DNA of 64,000 nt from Pseudomonadota bacterium (GCA_023423975.1 JAFAEO010000043.1:123451-187450); one strand, 5' to 3'. Positions 54,745 through 63,923 are shown, numbered from the stretch's first letter. Numbers and translations are program-made. Notes: generated from the sequence alone by a model not told the origin.

Positions 54745-54939
54745 ATGAAAAAAATGATTGCGTTTCTTGGCCTTTCTGTCGTTTTCCTGGCCGGCTGTAC
54801 GGCTCGGGGACCGTCTGTTTCAGTCGATCCAGGGGGTATTTATCCATATGGCTATGACGGCGGTGGTCATGGTCACTATCGAGGAGGCGGCGGCGGTCGT
54901 TTCTGCCCACCCGGACAAGCTAAGAAAGGCAATTGCTAA
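54745..54939 (+). CDS. Small glycine-rich lipoprotein
   Basis: The protein has 64 residues. A signal peptide MKKMIAFLGLSVVFLAGC contains a lipobox (LAGC, Cys18). The mature part is Gly/Tyr/His-rich (YPYGYDGGGHGHYRGGGGG) and ends RFCPPGQAKKGNC, giving two further cysteines. No function is known; such short His/Gly-rich lipoproteins are often annotated as hypothetical. A good terminator follows. Confidence 0.85.
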   Translation: MKKMIAFLGLSVVFLAGCTARGPSVSVDPGGIYPYGYDGGGHGHYRGGGGGRFCPPGQAKKGNC

Positions 54940-55375
54940 ATCGCAAATGCCTGGCATTGCATAAGACCCGTTTAATAAAGCCCGTTTACACAAAACGGGC
55001 TTTTTTTCGACTCTTTCCAGTGGGATGTGTTTGCGCAGGGCCGGGCTGAAACTGTCATAAAGAATGATATATACCCGACAAGCAAGACAGCGATGAAACC
55101 GGTACCTGTGCCTACAAAGGTGAGTCGCTTAGATATTATATTGACCAGGCAGCCTTAGCGCACAAGCACGAACGGGTCACTTTATTGTTTGAACAGGCCG
55201 CCACATTGAACCGGCTTTGTGAGAAGCGATCTGTTGCATGAGCAGGCAACTGCCTTCTGTATTTGAAGCATCCATTTGCCTGATTGGCCCTGAATATTGT
55301 CCGACATCAAGCCCAGGAAAAATGGGTTGGGCTACAATCATCAATTCAGATAATGGTCAATATAAGGAAATTGGC
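54940..55375. other. Intergenic region between lipoprotein and small membrane protein genes
   Basis: It includes the terminator at 54978. A frame opening at 55238 runs into the small membrane protein but its first 46 residues lack a ribosome-binding site or recognisable motif. Otherwise nothing is clear. Confidence 0.45.
54978..55007 (+). terminator. Intrinsic terminator of the small lipoprotein gene
   Basis: AAGCCCGTTT (54978-54987) and AAACGGGCTT (54993-55002) form a ten-base stem, followed by TTTTT. Confidence 0.9.
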
Positions 55376-55510
55376 ATGATAAACGACACAACTTCGAAAC
55401 CCTATGGCGTACCCAAATTATGGGAGGGTTATGGTTTCCCATTTGTTTTTGTTCCGGTTTTGGTCGGCGTCTGTGCGGTGCTGTTGCTGTTGGAGCAATT
55501 TTTTTCCTGA
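55376..55510 (+). CDS. Possible 44-residue single-pass membrane protein
   Basis: From ATG 55376 the peptide is 44 residues: a hydrophilic start (MINDTTSKPYGVPKLWEGYG), then one membrane segment (FPFVFVPVLVGVCAVLLLLE). AAGGA lies seven bases before the ATG, which favours this start over 55238. I do not recognise a family. It is isolated between a lipoprotein gene and a convergent tetR. Confidence 0.5.
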   Translation: MINDTTSKPYGVPKLWEGYGFPFVFVPVLVGVCAVLLLLEQFFS

Positions 55511-55608
55511 ACGAACGCATATGTTCGTTGCGCCACAGGCATACTATCTCAAAAAAAAGCCAATGTTTGCTCACGCCTATAATCAACAACTAAACAGGAT
55601 ATAGCCTG

Positions 55609-56178
55609 TTAATCAGGGCGTTCAAGCAGGCGCTCGATATCTCCAAATACCGCCTGCCATTCCTGTGGCGACAAATCAAAGAAGTTGAAGCTGCGAAGCA
55701 GGAAGGCGCCTTCGTTGGCAATAAAAGCCAGCCGGGCATTGCGCCCTTGTGCAGTGGAAAAATCCAGCCCGCGCAACTGTCTGGCGTACCAGGCGCGGGT
55801 GTCGGCCAACTGGTCGGAGTTCGGAATCAGCCCGGCAAGCATGGCCGCAAAACGTGATTCATCCTCAATATCGGCCTCTCTGGTTACCTTTATGTGGGCG
55901 CGTACATGCGCAAGCGCGTCAGTTTTGCCACCTGCTGCCTGCGCAACCTCGGTGTCGAAATGATCGCTCCAACGCATGATCATCGCCTTGATCAGACCCT
56001 CTTTATTACCGAAGCAATACTGTACGCCGCCCTTGGTAATACTTGCAGCTTTGGCTAACGCGTCCATTGTCAGACCGGCAACACCATGTTGCGCAACAAT
56101 TTTCTCTGCTATATCCAGCAGTTTCTCTCGGTCAATCGAGCGCGGCCTGCCCGCAGTTTGTGGTTTGTTTTGGTTCAT
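55609..56178 (-). CDS. TetR-family transcriptional repressor of the adjacent efflux gene
   Basis: From ATG 56178 the protein has 189 residues. The N-terminal helix-turn-helix is RPRSIDREKLLDIAEKIVAQ, then GLTMDALAKAASITKGGVQYCFGNKEGLI. The C-terminal ligand domain is of TetR_C type (FIANEGAFLLRSFNFFDLS). Divergent from an MFS drug-efflux gene, a standard repressor-pump pairing. A palindrome lies 15 bases upstream. The extra frame to 56223 is unlikely to be used. Confidence 0.92.
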   Translation of the reverse strand: MNQNKPQTAGRPRSIDREKLLDIAEKIVAQHGVAGLTMDALAKAASITKGGVQYCFGNKEGLIKAMIMRWSDHFDTEVAQAAGGKTDALAHVRAHIKVTREADIEDESRFAAMLAGLIPNSDQLADTRAWYARQLRGLDFSTAQGRNARLAFIANEGAFLLRSFNFFDLSPQEWQAVFGDIERLLERPD

Positions 56179-56192
56179 ATCAAAAATTACTT

Positions 56193-56206
56193 TCCATACG
56201 TATGGA
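56193..56206. promoter_or_regulatory. 14-base palindrome, probable TetR operator
   Basis: TCCATACGTATGGA is a perfect palindrome upstream of the TetR-type gene, overlapping its leader, and 160 bases before the divergent efflux gene. TetR-family proteins usually bind palindromes of about this size. Binding is inferred. Confidence 0.55.
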
Positions 56207-56365
56207 TTTATATTATAGTGCATCGCTTGGTTCCCACAAGGAATAATTTGATTTCATATCGAGCAAATATAGCGATCAGAGGCGCACGCCCACGTTGATA
56301 CTTGTGTATGAATCGCAACGCCCGGGCTTTTACTAACGGCCGTCGGAGCAAACAAATTTTTTATC

Positions 56366-57892
56366 ATGACTGCAATCCTTAAACCTGTACATAACCGGTG
56401 GCTGATACTGGCTATCGTCTCCAGCGCTCTGTTTCTTATTGTCATTGAGCTGACGGTGCTATACACCGCATTGCCGCGTTTGACGCATGACCTGCAGGCA
56501 AGTGCTTCACAGAAGCTGTGGATTATCAATGCTTATCCATTGGTGGTTGCCGGTCTGCTGCCCGGTTTGGGTACGCTGGGTGATCGCCTGGGACACAAGC
56601 AACTTTTTCTTAACGGCTTGCTGGTGTTCGGCGTGGCATCGGTGGTGGCTGCATTCGCACCCGGCCCCGAAGTGCTTGTCCGCAGCCGTGTATTGCTTGC
56701 GGTGGGCGCCGCCATGATGATGCCGGCCACATTGTCCATTATTCGTCTAACCTTTGAGGATGATAAGGAACGTGCTTTTGCCATTGGCATCTGGGCTGCT
56801 GTTGCGTCCGGCGGTGCCGCGTTCGGGCCGGTAGTTGGCGGTATTTTGCTGGAGTTTTTCTGGTGGGGTTCGGTCTTTCTGATCAATGTGCCGGTGGTCT
56901 TGATTGCCTTCGTGGTTGGCGCGCGCGTTTTGGAAAAACGGCCGGGTAATAAAACCCGTAAATGGGATCTGATCGGTTCTGCGCAAATCATGGTTGGCCT
57001 GATTTGCCTAACCTATGCAATCAAGGAACTGGGAAAGCCACAAGCAGACTGGATTGTATTTGTCATCACGCTTGTGCTGGGAATTGGCGCTCTGATCATT
57101 TTTTTTCGTCGGCAAAAACGCGCCGCGGCACCTTTGATTGACCTTGGTTTGTTTCGCAACAAACAGTTTCTGCTTGGGGTTATCGCTGCATCGGTTATGT
57201 CGGCAACGCTCATCGGATTCGAACTCGTTTTTAGCCAACGGTTGCAATTGGTCAGTGGTTACTCTCCATTGCAGGCCGGCTTGCTTATTTTGCCTATTCC
57301 TCTTGCGGCTTTTGTTGCCGGACCGCTAATGGGATCGTTGCAGCCAAAGCTTGGTACGGCTCGCCTGTTATGGTTTTCATTGCTGGTCTCGGGGGTTGGT
57401 TCACTGTGCTATTTGTTTATATTCAATGGCGCCATCCTGTGGTGGTCAGTGGCACTGGCGGTTTTCGGATTTGGTGCGGGTGCGGCCATTACGGGCGCAT
57501 CCACAGCCATTATCAATAACGCTCCTGCCAGTCGGGCAGGCATGGCAGCTTCAATAGAGGAAGTGGCCTACGAACTCGGGGGTGCAATGGGCGTCACTAT
57601 TTTCGGCAGTATCATGTCTGTGATTTATACGATGAAATTGGTGTTGCCTGCCGATTTTTCTGTGCCGGGTATTGTGCGAGACAGCCTGGACCAGGCGCAT
57701 CTGGTTGCAGAGCAATTGCCATTCGAACAAAGCCAGCGGCTATTGTCGATCGCTTACGCTTCATTTGACTACGCCTTTATCGGGGTGGTAGTGGCAGTGA
57801 CGGCTATGCTGTTTCTGACAGCCGGCGCTATTTATCTGGTGAATTTGCGGTCAGCCGCGAGCACGACCGCCGAGTCTGCCACGAGTCATTAG
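56366..57892 (+). CDS. MFS multidrug efflux transporter (14-helix, QacA/SmvA-like)
   Basis: The protein has 508 residues and about 14 membrane segments. Motif C-like and D1 regions are visible: IVIELTVLYTALPRLTHDL (motif D1), LGTLGDRLGHKQLFLNGLL (motif A) and ASGGAAFGPVVGGILLE (motif C, antiporter). This is the DHA2 family, closest by eye to SmvA/QacA exporters of quaternary ammonium compounds and dyes. Control by the divergent TetR protein is likely. Confidence 0.92.
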   Translation: MTAILKPVHNRWLILAIVSSALFLIVIELTVLYTALPRLTHDLQASASQKLWIINAYPLVVAGLLPGLGTLGDRLGHKQLFLNGLLVFGVASVVAAFAPGPEVLVRSRVLLAVGAAMMMPATLSIIRLTFEDDKERAFAIGIWAAVASGGAAFGPVVGGILLEFFWWGSVFLINVPVVLIAFVVGARVLEKRPGNKTRKWDLIGSAQIMVGLICLTYAIKELGKPQADWIVFVITLVLGIGALIIFFRRQKRAAAPLIDLGLFRNKQFLLGVIAASVMSATLIGFELVFSQRLQLVSGYSPLQAGLLILPIPLAAFVAGPLMGSLQPKLGTARLLWFSLLVSGVGSLCYLFIFNGAILWWSVALAVFGFGAGAAITGASTAIINNAPASRAGMAASIEEVAYELGGAMGVTIFGSIMSVIYTMKLVLPADFSVPGIVRDSLDQAHLVAEQLPFEQSQRLLSIAYASFDYAFIGVVVAVTAMLFLTAGAIYLVNLRSAASTTAESATSH

Positions 57893-57969
57893 CCGCCAGG
57901 CAAAGTATCATATATGACGGCTGGCGCTTGCACAAACTAGGGCTGGCAGTGCCGGCTGCGGGTCGTGCC

Positions 57970-58422
57970 CTAAACCTGAGGGCCGTAACAATCGGCCCAG
58001 CAGTTGGGCGTTTCGTATAGCCTGGCGTGCGTCAGCTTCAGTTGGTCCCCGTATTGCGTCTGATAAGCGGCGGCCAGGGTATCGAACGCGATCTGGACCA
58101 GGTTTTCGGCAGTGGGAATCCGATCCAGCACAACGGTTTTATGATCAGCGATCGACTCCAGAAAGCTGCGTACGACCGTATCACCGCTGTACACCAGGAA
58201 GGCATGATCCCAAACGTCGACGATCAGCGCCTTGGCCATGGCCTTGACATCGGAAAAATCGATCACCATGCCACGGTCGGAGGCGCCGTCAACCATTGAA
58301 ACGGGCCCCGAAAGCGTAATTTCAAGTGTGTAGCGGTGGCCGTGCATGTTGCGGCACTGGCTTTTGTGATCGGGTATGCGGTGGCCTGCATCAAAGTGCA
58401 GCGCACGAGTCACGGTAATCAT
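57970..58422 (-). CDS. queD: 6-carboxy-5,6,7,8-tetrahydropterin synthase
   Basis: The protein has 150 residues. Zinc-ligand histidines and the catalytic Cys are in HFDAGHRIPDHKSQCRNMHGHRY. IDFSDVKAMAKALIVDVWDHAFL and PTAENLVQIAFDTL complete the family pattern. It converts dihydroneopterin triphosphate to carboxytetrahydropterin in queuosine (7-deazaguanine) synthesis. Its start overlaps the queE stop by four bases (ATGA). Confidence 0.95.
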   Translation of the reverse strand: MITVTRALHFDAGHRIPDHKSQCRNMHGHRYTLEITLSGPVSMVDGASDRGMVIDFSDVKAMAKALIVDVWDHAFLVYSGDTVVRSFLESIADHKTVVLDRIPTAENLVQIAFDTLAAAYQTQYGDQLKLTHARLYETPNCWADCYGPQV

Positions 58423-59051
58423 GGAATGCCTATATATTTATGTGTTTGTACGCTCAGGCGCCACTTGGGATGATCCATGCAGTATTGCACCGCGTGTTCA
58501 GTGGCGGCCAGACGATCCGGCCCGTCCATGGGCTGCAGGAAAAAATGCGAAAAATCCAGAGTTTCAAAGCGCTCAGGCGGGGCATCAGATTGCAGAAAGA
58601 CAAGTTTCAGCTCGTCGCCTCGCGTTTGAATCAGCGGGTTGTTTCCCTTCGGGCTCACACAGATCCAATCGATTCCCGCCGGTGCGGCCAGGGTGCCATT
58701 GGTTTCTATGGCAATCTCGAAGCCTTCGGCATGAACCGCGTCGATAAGAGCGGTATCCAGCTGCAGCAGCGGTTCGCCGCCGGTAAATACAACATAGCGC
58801 GAACTGCGTTCGGGGCCCCAGGTGTTGGCCAGCGTCGTGGCCAGGGTAGCCGCGCTAGCAAACTTACCACCGCCGATGCCGTTGGTCCCAACAAAATCGG
58901 TGTCGCAAAACGTACAGGCCGCAGTAGCACGATCAATCTCGCGCCCAGACCATAAGTTGCATCCGGCGAACCGGCAGAAGACGGCCGCGCGGCCCGCTTG
59001 CGCTCCTTCGCCTTGCAGCGTCTTGAAGAGTTCTTTTACTGCATATGTCAT
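58419..59051 (-). CDS. queE: 7-carboxy-7-deazaguanine synthase (radical SAM)
   Basis: From ATG 59051 the protein has 210 residues; an in-frame TTG at 59063 would add four. The cluster motif CX14CX2C is present: GCNLWSGREIDRATAACTFC, with FVGTNGIGGGKFASA following. VVFTGGEPLLQLDTALIDAVH and AIETNGTLAAPAGIDWICVSPKG are QueE motifs. It makes CDG from the QueD product. It is the proximal gene of queE-queD. Confidence 0.94.
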   Translation of the reverse strand: MTYAVKELFKTLQGEGAQAGRAAVFCRFAGCNLWSGREIDRATAACTFCDTDFVGTNGIGGGKFASAATLATTLANTWGPERSSRYVVFTGGEPLLQLDTALIDAVHAEGFEIAIETNGTLAAPAGIDWICVSPKGNNPLIQTRGDELKLVFLQSDAPPERFETLDFSHFFLQPMDGPDRLAATEHAVQYCMDHPKWRLSVQTHKYIGIP

Positions 59052-59146
59052 GAGTCGGGCCAAAATGGAGTTAATGTCACATTCTAGCTAATTGGGGTCA
59101 GTCCAGCAGGGGTACGGGCTGCAATTTCGGAAATTTCCAATTTTCC

Positions 59147-61858
59147 TTAACACTCCCAGGGCGCTTGATCGGTTACGCAGATCCGATAGCGTGTCAGCGC
59201 CTCAGCGCATAGTGTCCTGCTGATTTTCCCCTGTTGCGCAAGTGCGCTGAGCGCTGCGACCGCTATGGCATATTTGTCGACCTCAAAAAATTCCCGAAGT
59301 CTGGTCCGCGTGTCGCTGCGACCGAAGCCATCGGTGCCAAGCACGATGTATGGGCAATTTATATATGACGCAATAAGCTGCGGTAGCGCCCGTACATAGT
59401 CCGTAGCAGCAACCACCGGAATATCACCATTGATGCACTCAGCCACGTAGCCGGTTCGTGCAGGCTGATCCGGGTGCAAGCGGGTCCATCGCTCTGCCTG
59501 CCTGGCTTCTCTTGCCAGTTCGGTAAAACTGGTGACACTCCATATGTCACTCTCGATATTCCAGTCCTCGGCCAGCAACTGTGCTGCTGCCAGCACTTCA
59601 GGAAAAATCGCGCCCGAACCCAGTAATTTCACGGTTGCGCGAGAATCGGCGACGCCTTTTCCAGAAAACCGGTACATGCCTTTGATAATGCCGCTTTCCA
59701 CGCCTACCGGCTGAGTGGGTTGCGCATAGTTTTCATTCATCAGGGACAGGTAATAGAAAACATCTTTCTGCTCCATGAGCATCTCGCGCATGCCATGGTC
59801 AAGGATGACGGCAACTTCAAAAGCGAAGGCGGGATCATATGCCCGGCAATTGGGTATGGTCGACGCGATAAGCTGGCTGCTGCCGTCCTGGTGTTGCAGG
59901 CCTTCGCCGCCAAGCGTGGTTCGTCCGGCAGTGGCCCCGAGCAGAAAACCCCTTGCACGCTGGTCTGCAGCGGCCCAGATCAAATCTCCTATACGCTGGA
60001 ATCCGAACATGGAGTAAAAAATATAAAACGGCAGCATGGCGATCCCGTGCACCGAGTAACTGGTTGCGGCCGCTACCCATGAGCTGATGGCCCCAGCTTC
60101 GCTGATCCCTTCTTCCAGAATCTGACCATCTTTTGCTTCACGGTAGCTGAGGATCGAATCGATATCTTCGGGTTCATACTGCTGGCCAGCACTTGCGTAA
60201 ATTCCTACCTGTTTGAACAGATTGGCCATGCCAAATGTGCGGGCCTCGTCCGCAACGATGGGAACCACATGCTTGCCTAGCTTGCTATCCTTCAGCAAGC
60301 CGCCAAGCATTCGCACAAATGCCATGGTGGTCGACATCACCTTGTCGTTGGCCTGGATGGCAAATTGCCCATAGTTCGCCATGGCGGGCACAGGTAATGG
60401 TGAGGCCGTTTTGCTACGCCTCATCATGCTGCCGCCCAGTGCCTTTCTGCGCTCCTGCAAATAGTGCATCTCGGCCGACGTGCTGTCGGGTTTGTAAAAT
60501 TCAAGATTTTCGGTCTGGGTATCTGTCAAGGGCAAGCCGAAACGGTCCCGAAAGGCCAGAAGCGCTTCTTTTGTTAATTTTTTTTGCTGATGCGTGGTCA
60601 TTTTTCCCTGACCGGTCTCTCCCATTCCAAACCCTTTTTTTGTCTGGGCCAGAATGACCGTTGGCTGTCCTTGATGATGCAATGCCGATTTATAAGCTGC
60701 ATGGATTTTCACCAAATCATGGCCGCCGCGTTTGAGCATATCAATCTGTTGGTCACTGAGCGCATCCGCCAGTTGTTTCAGGCTCGCATTTTGCCCAAAA
60801 AAATGTTCACGATTGTAACGCCCGTCCTTGGCGGCAAAGGTCTGAAATTGCCCGTCCACCGTCTCGGCAAAGATCTTTTGCAACGCCTTTGCGTCATCGC
60901 GCGCGAATAGTGAGTCCCAGTCGGAGCCCCACACCAGTTTAATAACATGCCAGCCCGCCCCTTTAAACAGCATTTCCAGTTCGTCGATAATTCTTCCGTT
61001 GCCTCTTACCGGGCCGTCCAGTCTTTGCAGATTGCAATTGACGACCCACACCAGATTGTCCAAATGCTCTCTGGCGGCCAGGGTGAGGGCGCTCATGCTT
61101 TCCGGCTCGTCCATCTCGCCATCACCGAAGACGCCCCACACAGTACGGCCTTCAGTATTTTGCAGGCCTCTGTGTTGCAGATAGCGCATAAACCGGGCAT
61201 GGTAAATCGAGCTGATCGGCCCAATGCCCATGGATCCCGTGGGAAATTGCCAGAAATCGGGCATCAGCCATGGATGAGGGTAGCTGGACAGGCCCATGAC
61301 GCCTGCGCGTTGCGCTTTTATTTCCTGGCGATAATGCAAAAGATTCTGTTCGTCCAGCCGGCCTTCCAGGAAGGCACGCGCATAAACACCTGGCGATGAG
61401 TGGGGCTGATAAAAGACAAGATCACTTGCCATACCATTTTGAGGATCGCGAAAGAAGTGGTTAAAGCCCACTTCGAATAGATCAGCGGCGCTCGCGTAAC
61501 TGGCAATATGGCCGCCCAGATCTGCAAATTGGCCATTTGCACGCACCACCATGGCCAGCGCATTCCATCGCATAACGGATGCCAGTTTCTCTTCGATTTC
61601 CAGATTGCCAGGGAATGGGTCTTGTTCATCTGCCGATATCGTATTGATATAGGGCGTTCCGATAGCGGGTTGCCACGGAATGTTCAGATCACGGCTCGTC
61701 TCGAGCAGGATATTGAGCAGATGTTTTGCCCGAGCCGGCCCCGATGCAGCGGTCACAGACGTAAGGGCCTCGCACCATTCCCGGGTTTCAAGCGGATCTT
61801 CGTCATCTGCGCCAGGGCTGACGTGCTGGTGCTTATAGGCAAGGCTGAAGTCGTTCAT
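59147..61858 (-). CDS. Homodimeric 2-oxoacid dehydrogenase E1 (AceE/MdeB-like), stand-alone
   Basis: The protein has 903 residues, a little longer than E. coli AceE. Thiamine-site motifs include MDEPESMSALTLAAREHLDNLVWVVNCNLQRLDGPVRGNG (cofactor loop) and GLQHQDGSS. The N-terminal E2-contact region is present. No aceF or lpd gene is adjacent; the nearest lpd is at 21871. Together with the divergent Lrp gene this resembles the mdeR/mdeB arrangement of Pseudomonas, where MdeB favours 2-oxobutyrate. Substrate here is undetermined: pyruvate or 2-oxobutyrate. The 5' leader is AT-rich. Confidence 0.85.
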   Translation of the reverse strand: MNDFSLAYKHQHVSPGADDEDPLETREWCEALTSVTAASGPARAKHLLNILLETSRDLNIPWQPAIGTPYINTISADEQDPFPGNLEIEEKLASVMRWNALAMVVRANGQFADLGGHIASYASAADLFEVGFNHFFRDPQNGMASDLVFYQPHSSPGVYARAFLEGRLDEQNLLHYRQEIKAQRAGVMGLSSYPHPWLMPDFWQFPTGSMGIGPISSIYHARFMRYLQHRGLQNTEGRTVWGVFGDGEMDEPESMSALTLAAREHLDNLVWVVNCNLQRLDGPVRGNGRIIDELEMLFKGAGWHVIKLVWGSDWDSLFARDDAKALQKIFAETVDGQFQTFAAKDGRYNREHFFGQNASLKQLADALSDQQIDMLKRGGHDLVKIHAAYKSALHHQGQPTVILAQTKKGFGMGETGQGKMTTHQQKKLTKEALLAFRDRFGLPLTDTQTENLEFYKPDSTSAEMHYLQERRKALGGSMMRRSKTASPLPVPAMANYGQFAIQANDKVMSTTMAFVRMLGGLLKDSKLGKHVVPIVADEARTFGMANLFKQVGIYASAGQQYEPEDIDSILSYREAKDGQILEEGISEAGAISSWVAAATSYSVHGIAMLPFYIFYSMFGFQRIGDLIWAAADQRARGFLLGATAGRTTLGGEGLQHQDGSSQLIASTIPNCRAYDPAFAFEVAVILDHGMREMLMEQKDVFYYLSLMNENYAQPTQPVGVESGIIKGMYRFSGKGVADSRATVKLLGSGAIFPEVLAAAQLLAEDWNIESDIWSVTSFTELAREARQAERWTRLHPDQPARTGYVAECINGDIPVVAATDYVRALPQLIASYINCPYIVLGTDGFGRSDTRTRLREFFEVDKYAIAVAALSALAQQGKISRTLCAEALTRYRICVTDQAPWEC

Positions 61859-61977
61859 GTATGGTCTCCGTTATGGCTCAATTATAATTTATAAGAGACA
61901 ATATATTTAACCGATTATGCTGTAATATAGTTATGTATTCAGCACAAAATATTTTTATATTAATAAATGGCGGCATA

Positions 61978-62457
61978 ATGAGCTTAGATGATATTGATCT
62001 GAAAATACTGAAAGAGCTTCAGGGTGATAGCAATCTTTCAAACGTGGAACTGGCAAAGCGCGTGCATCTTTCGCCATCCCCATGCCTGGCGCGGGTCAAG
62101 GCCCTGCAGTCGGCGGGCATCATCCGGCAGTATGTCGCGTTGCTGGATGCCCAGAAACTGGGCCTGCATTTAAATGTTTTTATCTCGGTCAGTTTGAAAC
62201 GCCAGGACCGCACCTCGTTGCAGGCGTTCGAATCGCGGGTTTGTTCCCGGGACGAAGTCATGGAGTGCTATTTGATGTCCGGCGATGCGGACTATCTGAT
62301 TCGGGTGGCCGTGCCAGATATTGAGTCACTGGAGCATTTCATCATCGAGCAATTGTCGCCAATGCCGGAAATAGAAAAAATAAGATCCAGTTTTGCGCTC
62401 AAGCAGGTCCGCTACAAAACAGCGCTGCCGTTACCGACGGCCGGCCGCAGGGATTGA
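61978..62457 (+). CDS. Lrp/AsnC-family transcriptional regulator
   Basis: From ATG 61978 the protein has 159 residues; the frame open from 61933 is AT-rich and not needed. The HTH is LDDIDLKILKELQGDSNLSNVELAKRVHLSPSPCLARVKALQSAG. The AsnC ligand domain runs about 70-150 (ECYLMSGDADYLIRVAVPD). Divergent from the E1 gene, so it probably controls that gene in response to an amino acid; the effector is unknown. Confidence 0.92.
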   Translation: MSLDDIDLKILKELQGDSNLSNVELAKRVHLSPSPCLARVKALQSAGIIRQYVALLDAQKLGLHLNVFISVSLKRQDRTSLQAFESRVCSRDEVMECYLMSGDADYLIRVAVPDIESLEHFIIEQLSPMPEIEKIRSSFALKQVRYKTALPLPTAGRRD

Positions 62458-62575
62458 TGTGGTCGTTCTGATTTCAGTTTTAAATCGCTGTTAAACAGTG
62501 GTTGATCACGCCGTCGAGACGACGTGGTACACGTGGAGAAAATAGAGTAAGTAGAAAAAGGCGCGAGCCAAACAG

Positions 62576-62619
62576 AAAATGGCCCAAGTGCTTGTTAATA
62601 TGCACTTGGGCCATTTTTT
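62576..62619. terminator. Strong terminator downstream of tRNA-fMet
   Basis: AAAATGGCCCAAGTGC (62576-62591) and GCACTTGGGCCATTTT (62602-62617) form a 16-base perfect stem with a ten-base loop, ending in T6 on the + strand and TTTTC on the minus strand. It terminates the minus-strand tRNA gene and may work in both directions. Confidence 0.85.
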
Positions 62620-62624
62620 GAATC

Positions 62625-62701
<77 letters not shown>

Positions 62702-62771
62702 TCTGTGTAAGAAAAGAATATTAGCCCATTTTGAGTTATGATGCAAGTCTGATAATACAAAGCGACATATC

Positions 62772-63902
62772 ATGGACCAGAATTTATCTCGAAAAATCCT
62801 AGAAACCGCCTTGCTGTGCGCCGATGAGCCTATGAGAATAGGGGATTTGCGTAAGTTGTTTACTGATTTGGACGAAGTTGACAATGATGTAATTAAGCAA
62901 CAGTTGCAGGTATTGCAAGACGAATGGGCAGAGAAAGGTTTAGAATTATCGGAATTGGCAAGTGGTTGGCGTTTTCAAAGCCGACCCGAGATGCAAAAGT
63001 ATTTAGAACGCCTGAATCCAGAAAAGCCGCCCAAATATTCACGGGCAGTCATGGAGACTTTGGCAATTATTGCCTGGCGTCAGCCTGTCACTCGCGGAGA
63101 CATAGAAGATATTCGCGGGGTCACGGTTTCATCACAAATCATCAAAACGTTAGAAGAGCGCGGCTGGATAGACGTGTTAGGACATCGTGATGCCCCCGGG
63201 CGTCCGGCGTTACTGGGCACGACAAAGCAGTTTCTCGATGATCTTGGCTTAAAGGCGCTTGATGACTTGCCTGTACTGGAAAGTGGCGAAGCTGGCATGC
63301 CGGATTTATCCGGGCTGGATATGAATATCACGGCTGCGGAACAGCCTGCTCAGGAGCAGGTAGAATCAGAGATGGTTTTCGATGAGTCTGCGCCTGATCA
63401 ACCGGCACCAGATGCAGCCGGTTCAGTGCAGCCTGATTCAGTTGCCCCTGATGAGGCGTTGACTGGATCTGATAGCAAGGATGCTGGTGGCAACGACTCT
63501 GATGTCCCGGATGCTGGTGCCCAGGCTTTGTCCGGGTCAGCGGATCGGTCGGCTGATGTGGTGGCCGAATCGACCAGTGAAGTATCGGAATTGGCCGATG
63601 AAATCAGCGAAGTATCAGAAGAGAGCAATATTGGTGCAGACGGATTGGTTCCTGCTGCTGGCGCGCAAGCGCAGAATACCGGAAAGACTCAAGAGCGCGT
63701 TGCCCACGGCGATGTGACCGAAGAGATGGCTGCTGCGGACGAGACAGCATCAGCCGCCCAAGAGATGCCGGCTGGGTTCAGCCCAGATTCGACATCGCAA
63801 AATGAACAGCCAGACGATCATAGCGTTGATCCTGCTGATGACAATTCATCAGACCGGGAGGCGAGTGATAATCAAAACGACGATTTAAAGAATAAAACAT
63901 AG
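62772..63902 (+). CDS. scpB: Segregation and condensation protein B with a long acidic tail
   Basis: The protein has 376 residues. Residues 1 to about 175 are the double winged-helix ScpB domain (ILETALLCADEPMRIGDLRKLF, SRAVMETLAIIAWRQPVTRGDIEDIRGV, ERGWIDVLGHRDAPGRPALLGTTKQFL). Residues about 185-376 are a low-complexity tail rich in Asp, Glu, Ser, Ala and Gln. ScpB bridges the kleisin ScpA and SMC in chromosome condensation. It is 21 bases before a gene start that is probably rluB. Confidence 0.93.
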   Translation: MDQNLSRKILETALLCADEPMRIGDLRKLFTDLDEVDNDVIKQQLQVLQDEWAEKGLELSELASGWRFQSRPEMQKYLERLNPEKPPKYSRAVMETLAIIAWRQPVTRGDIEDIRGVTVSSQIIKTLEERGWIDVLGHRDAPGRPALLGTTKQFLDDLGLKALDDLPVLESGEAGMPDLSGLDMNITAAEQPAQEQVESEMVFDESAPDQPAPDAAGSVQPDSVAPDEALTGSDSKDAGGNDSDVPDAGAQALSGSADRSADVVAESTSEVSELADEISEVSEESNIGADGLVPAAGAQAQNTGKTQERVAHGDVTEEMAAADETASAAQEMPAGFSPDSTSQNEQPDDHSVDPADDNSSDREASDNQNDDLKNKT

Positions 63903-63923
63903 TTTTTTGGAGTTACCAACATA

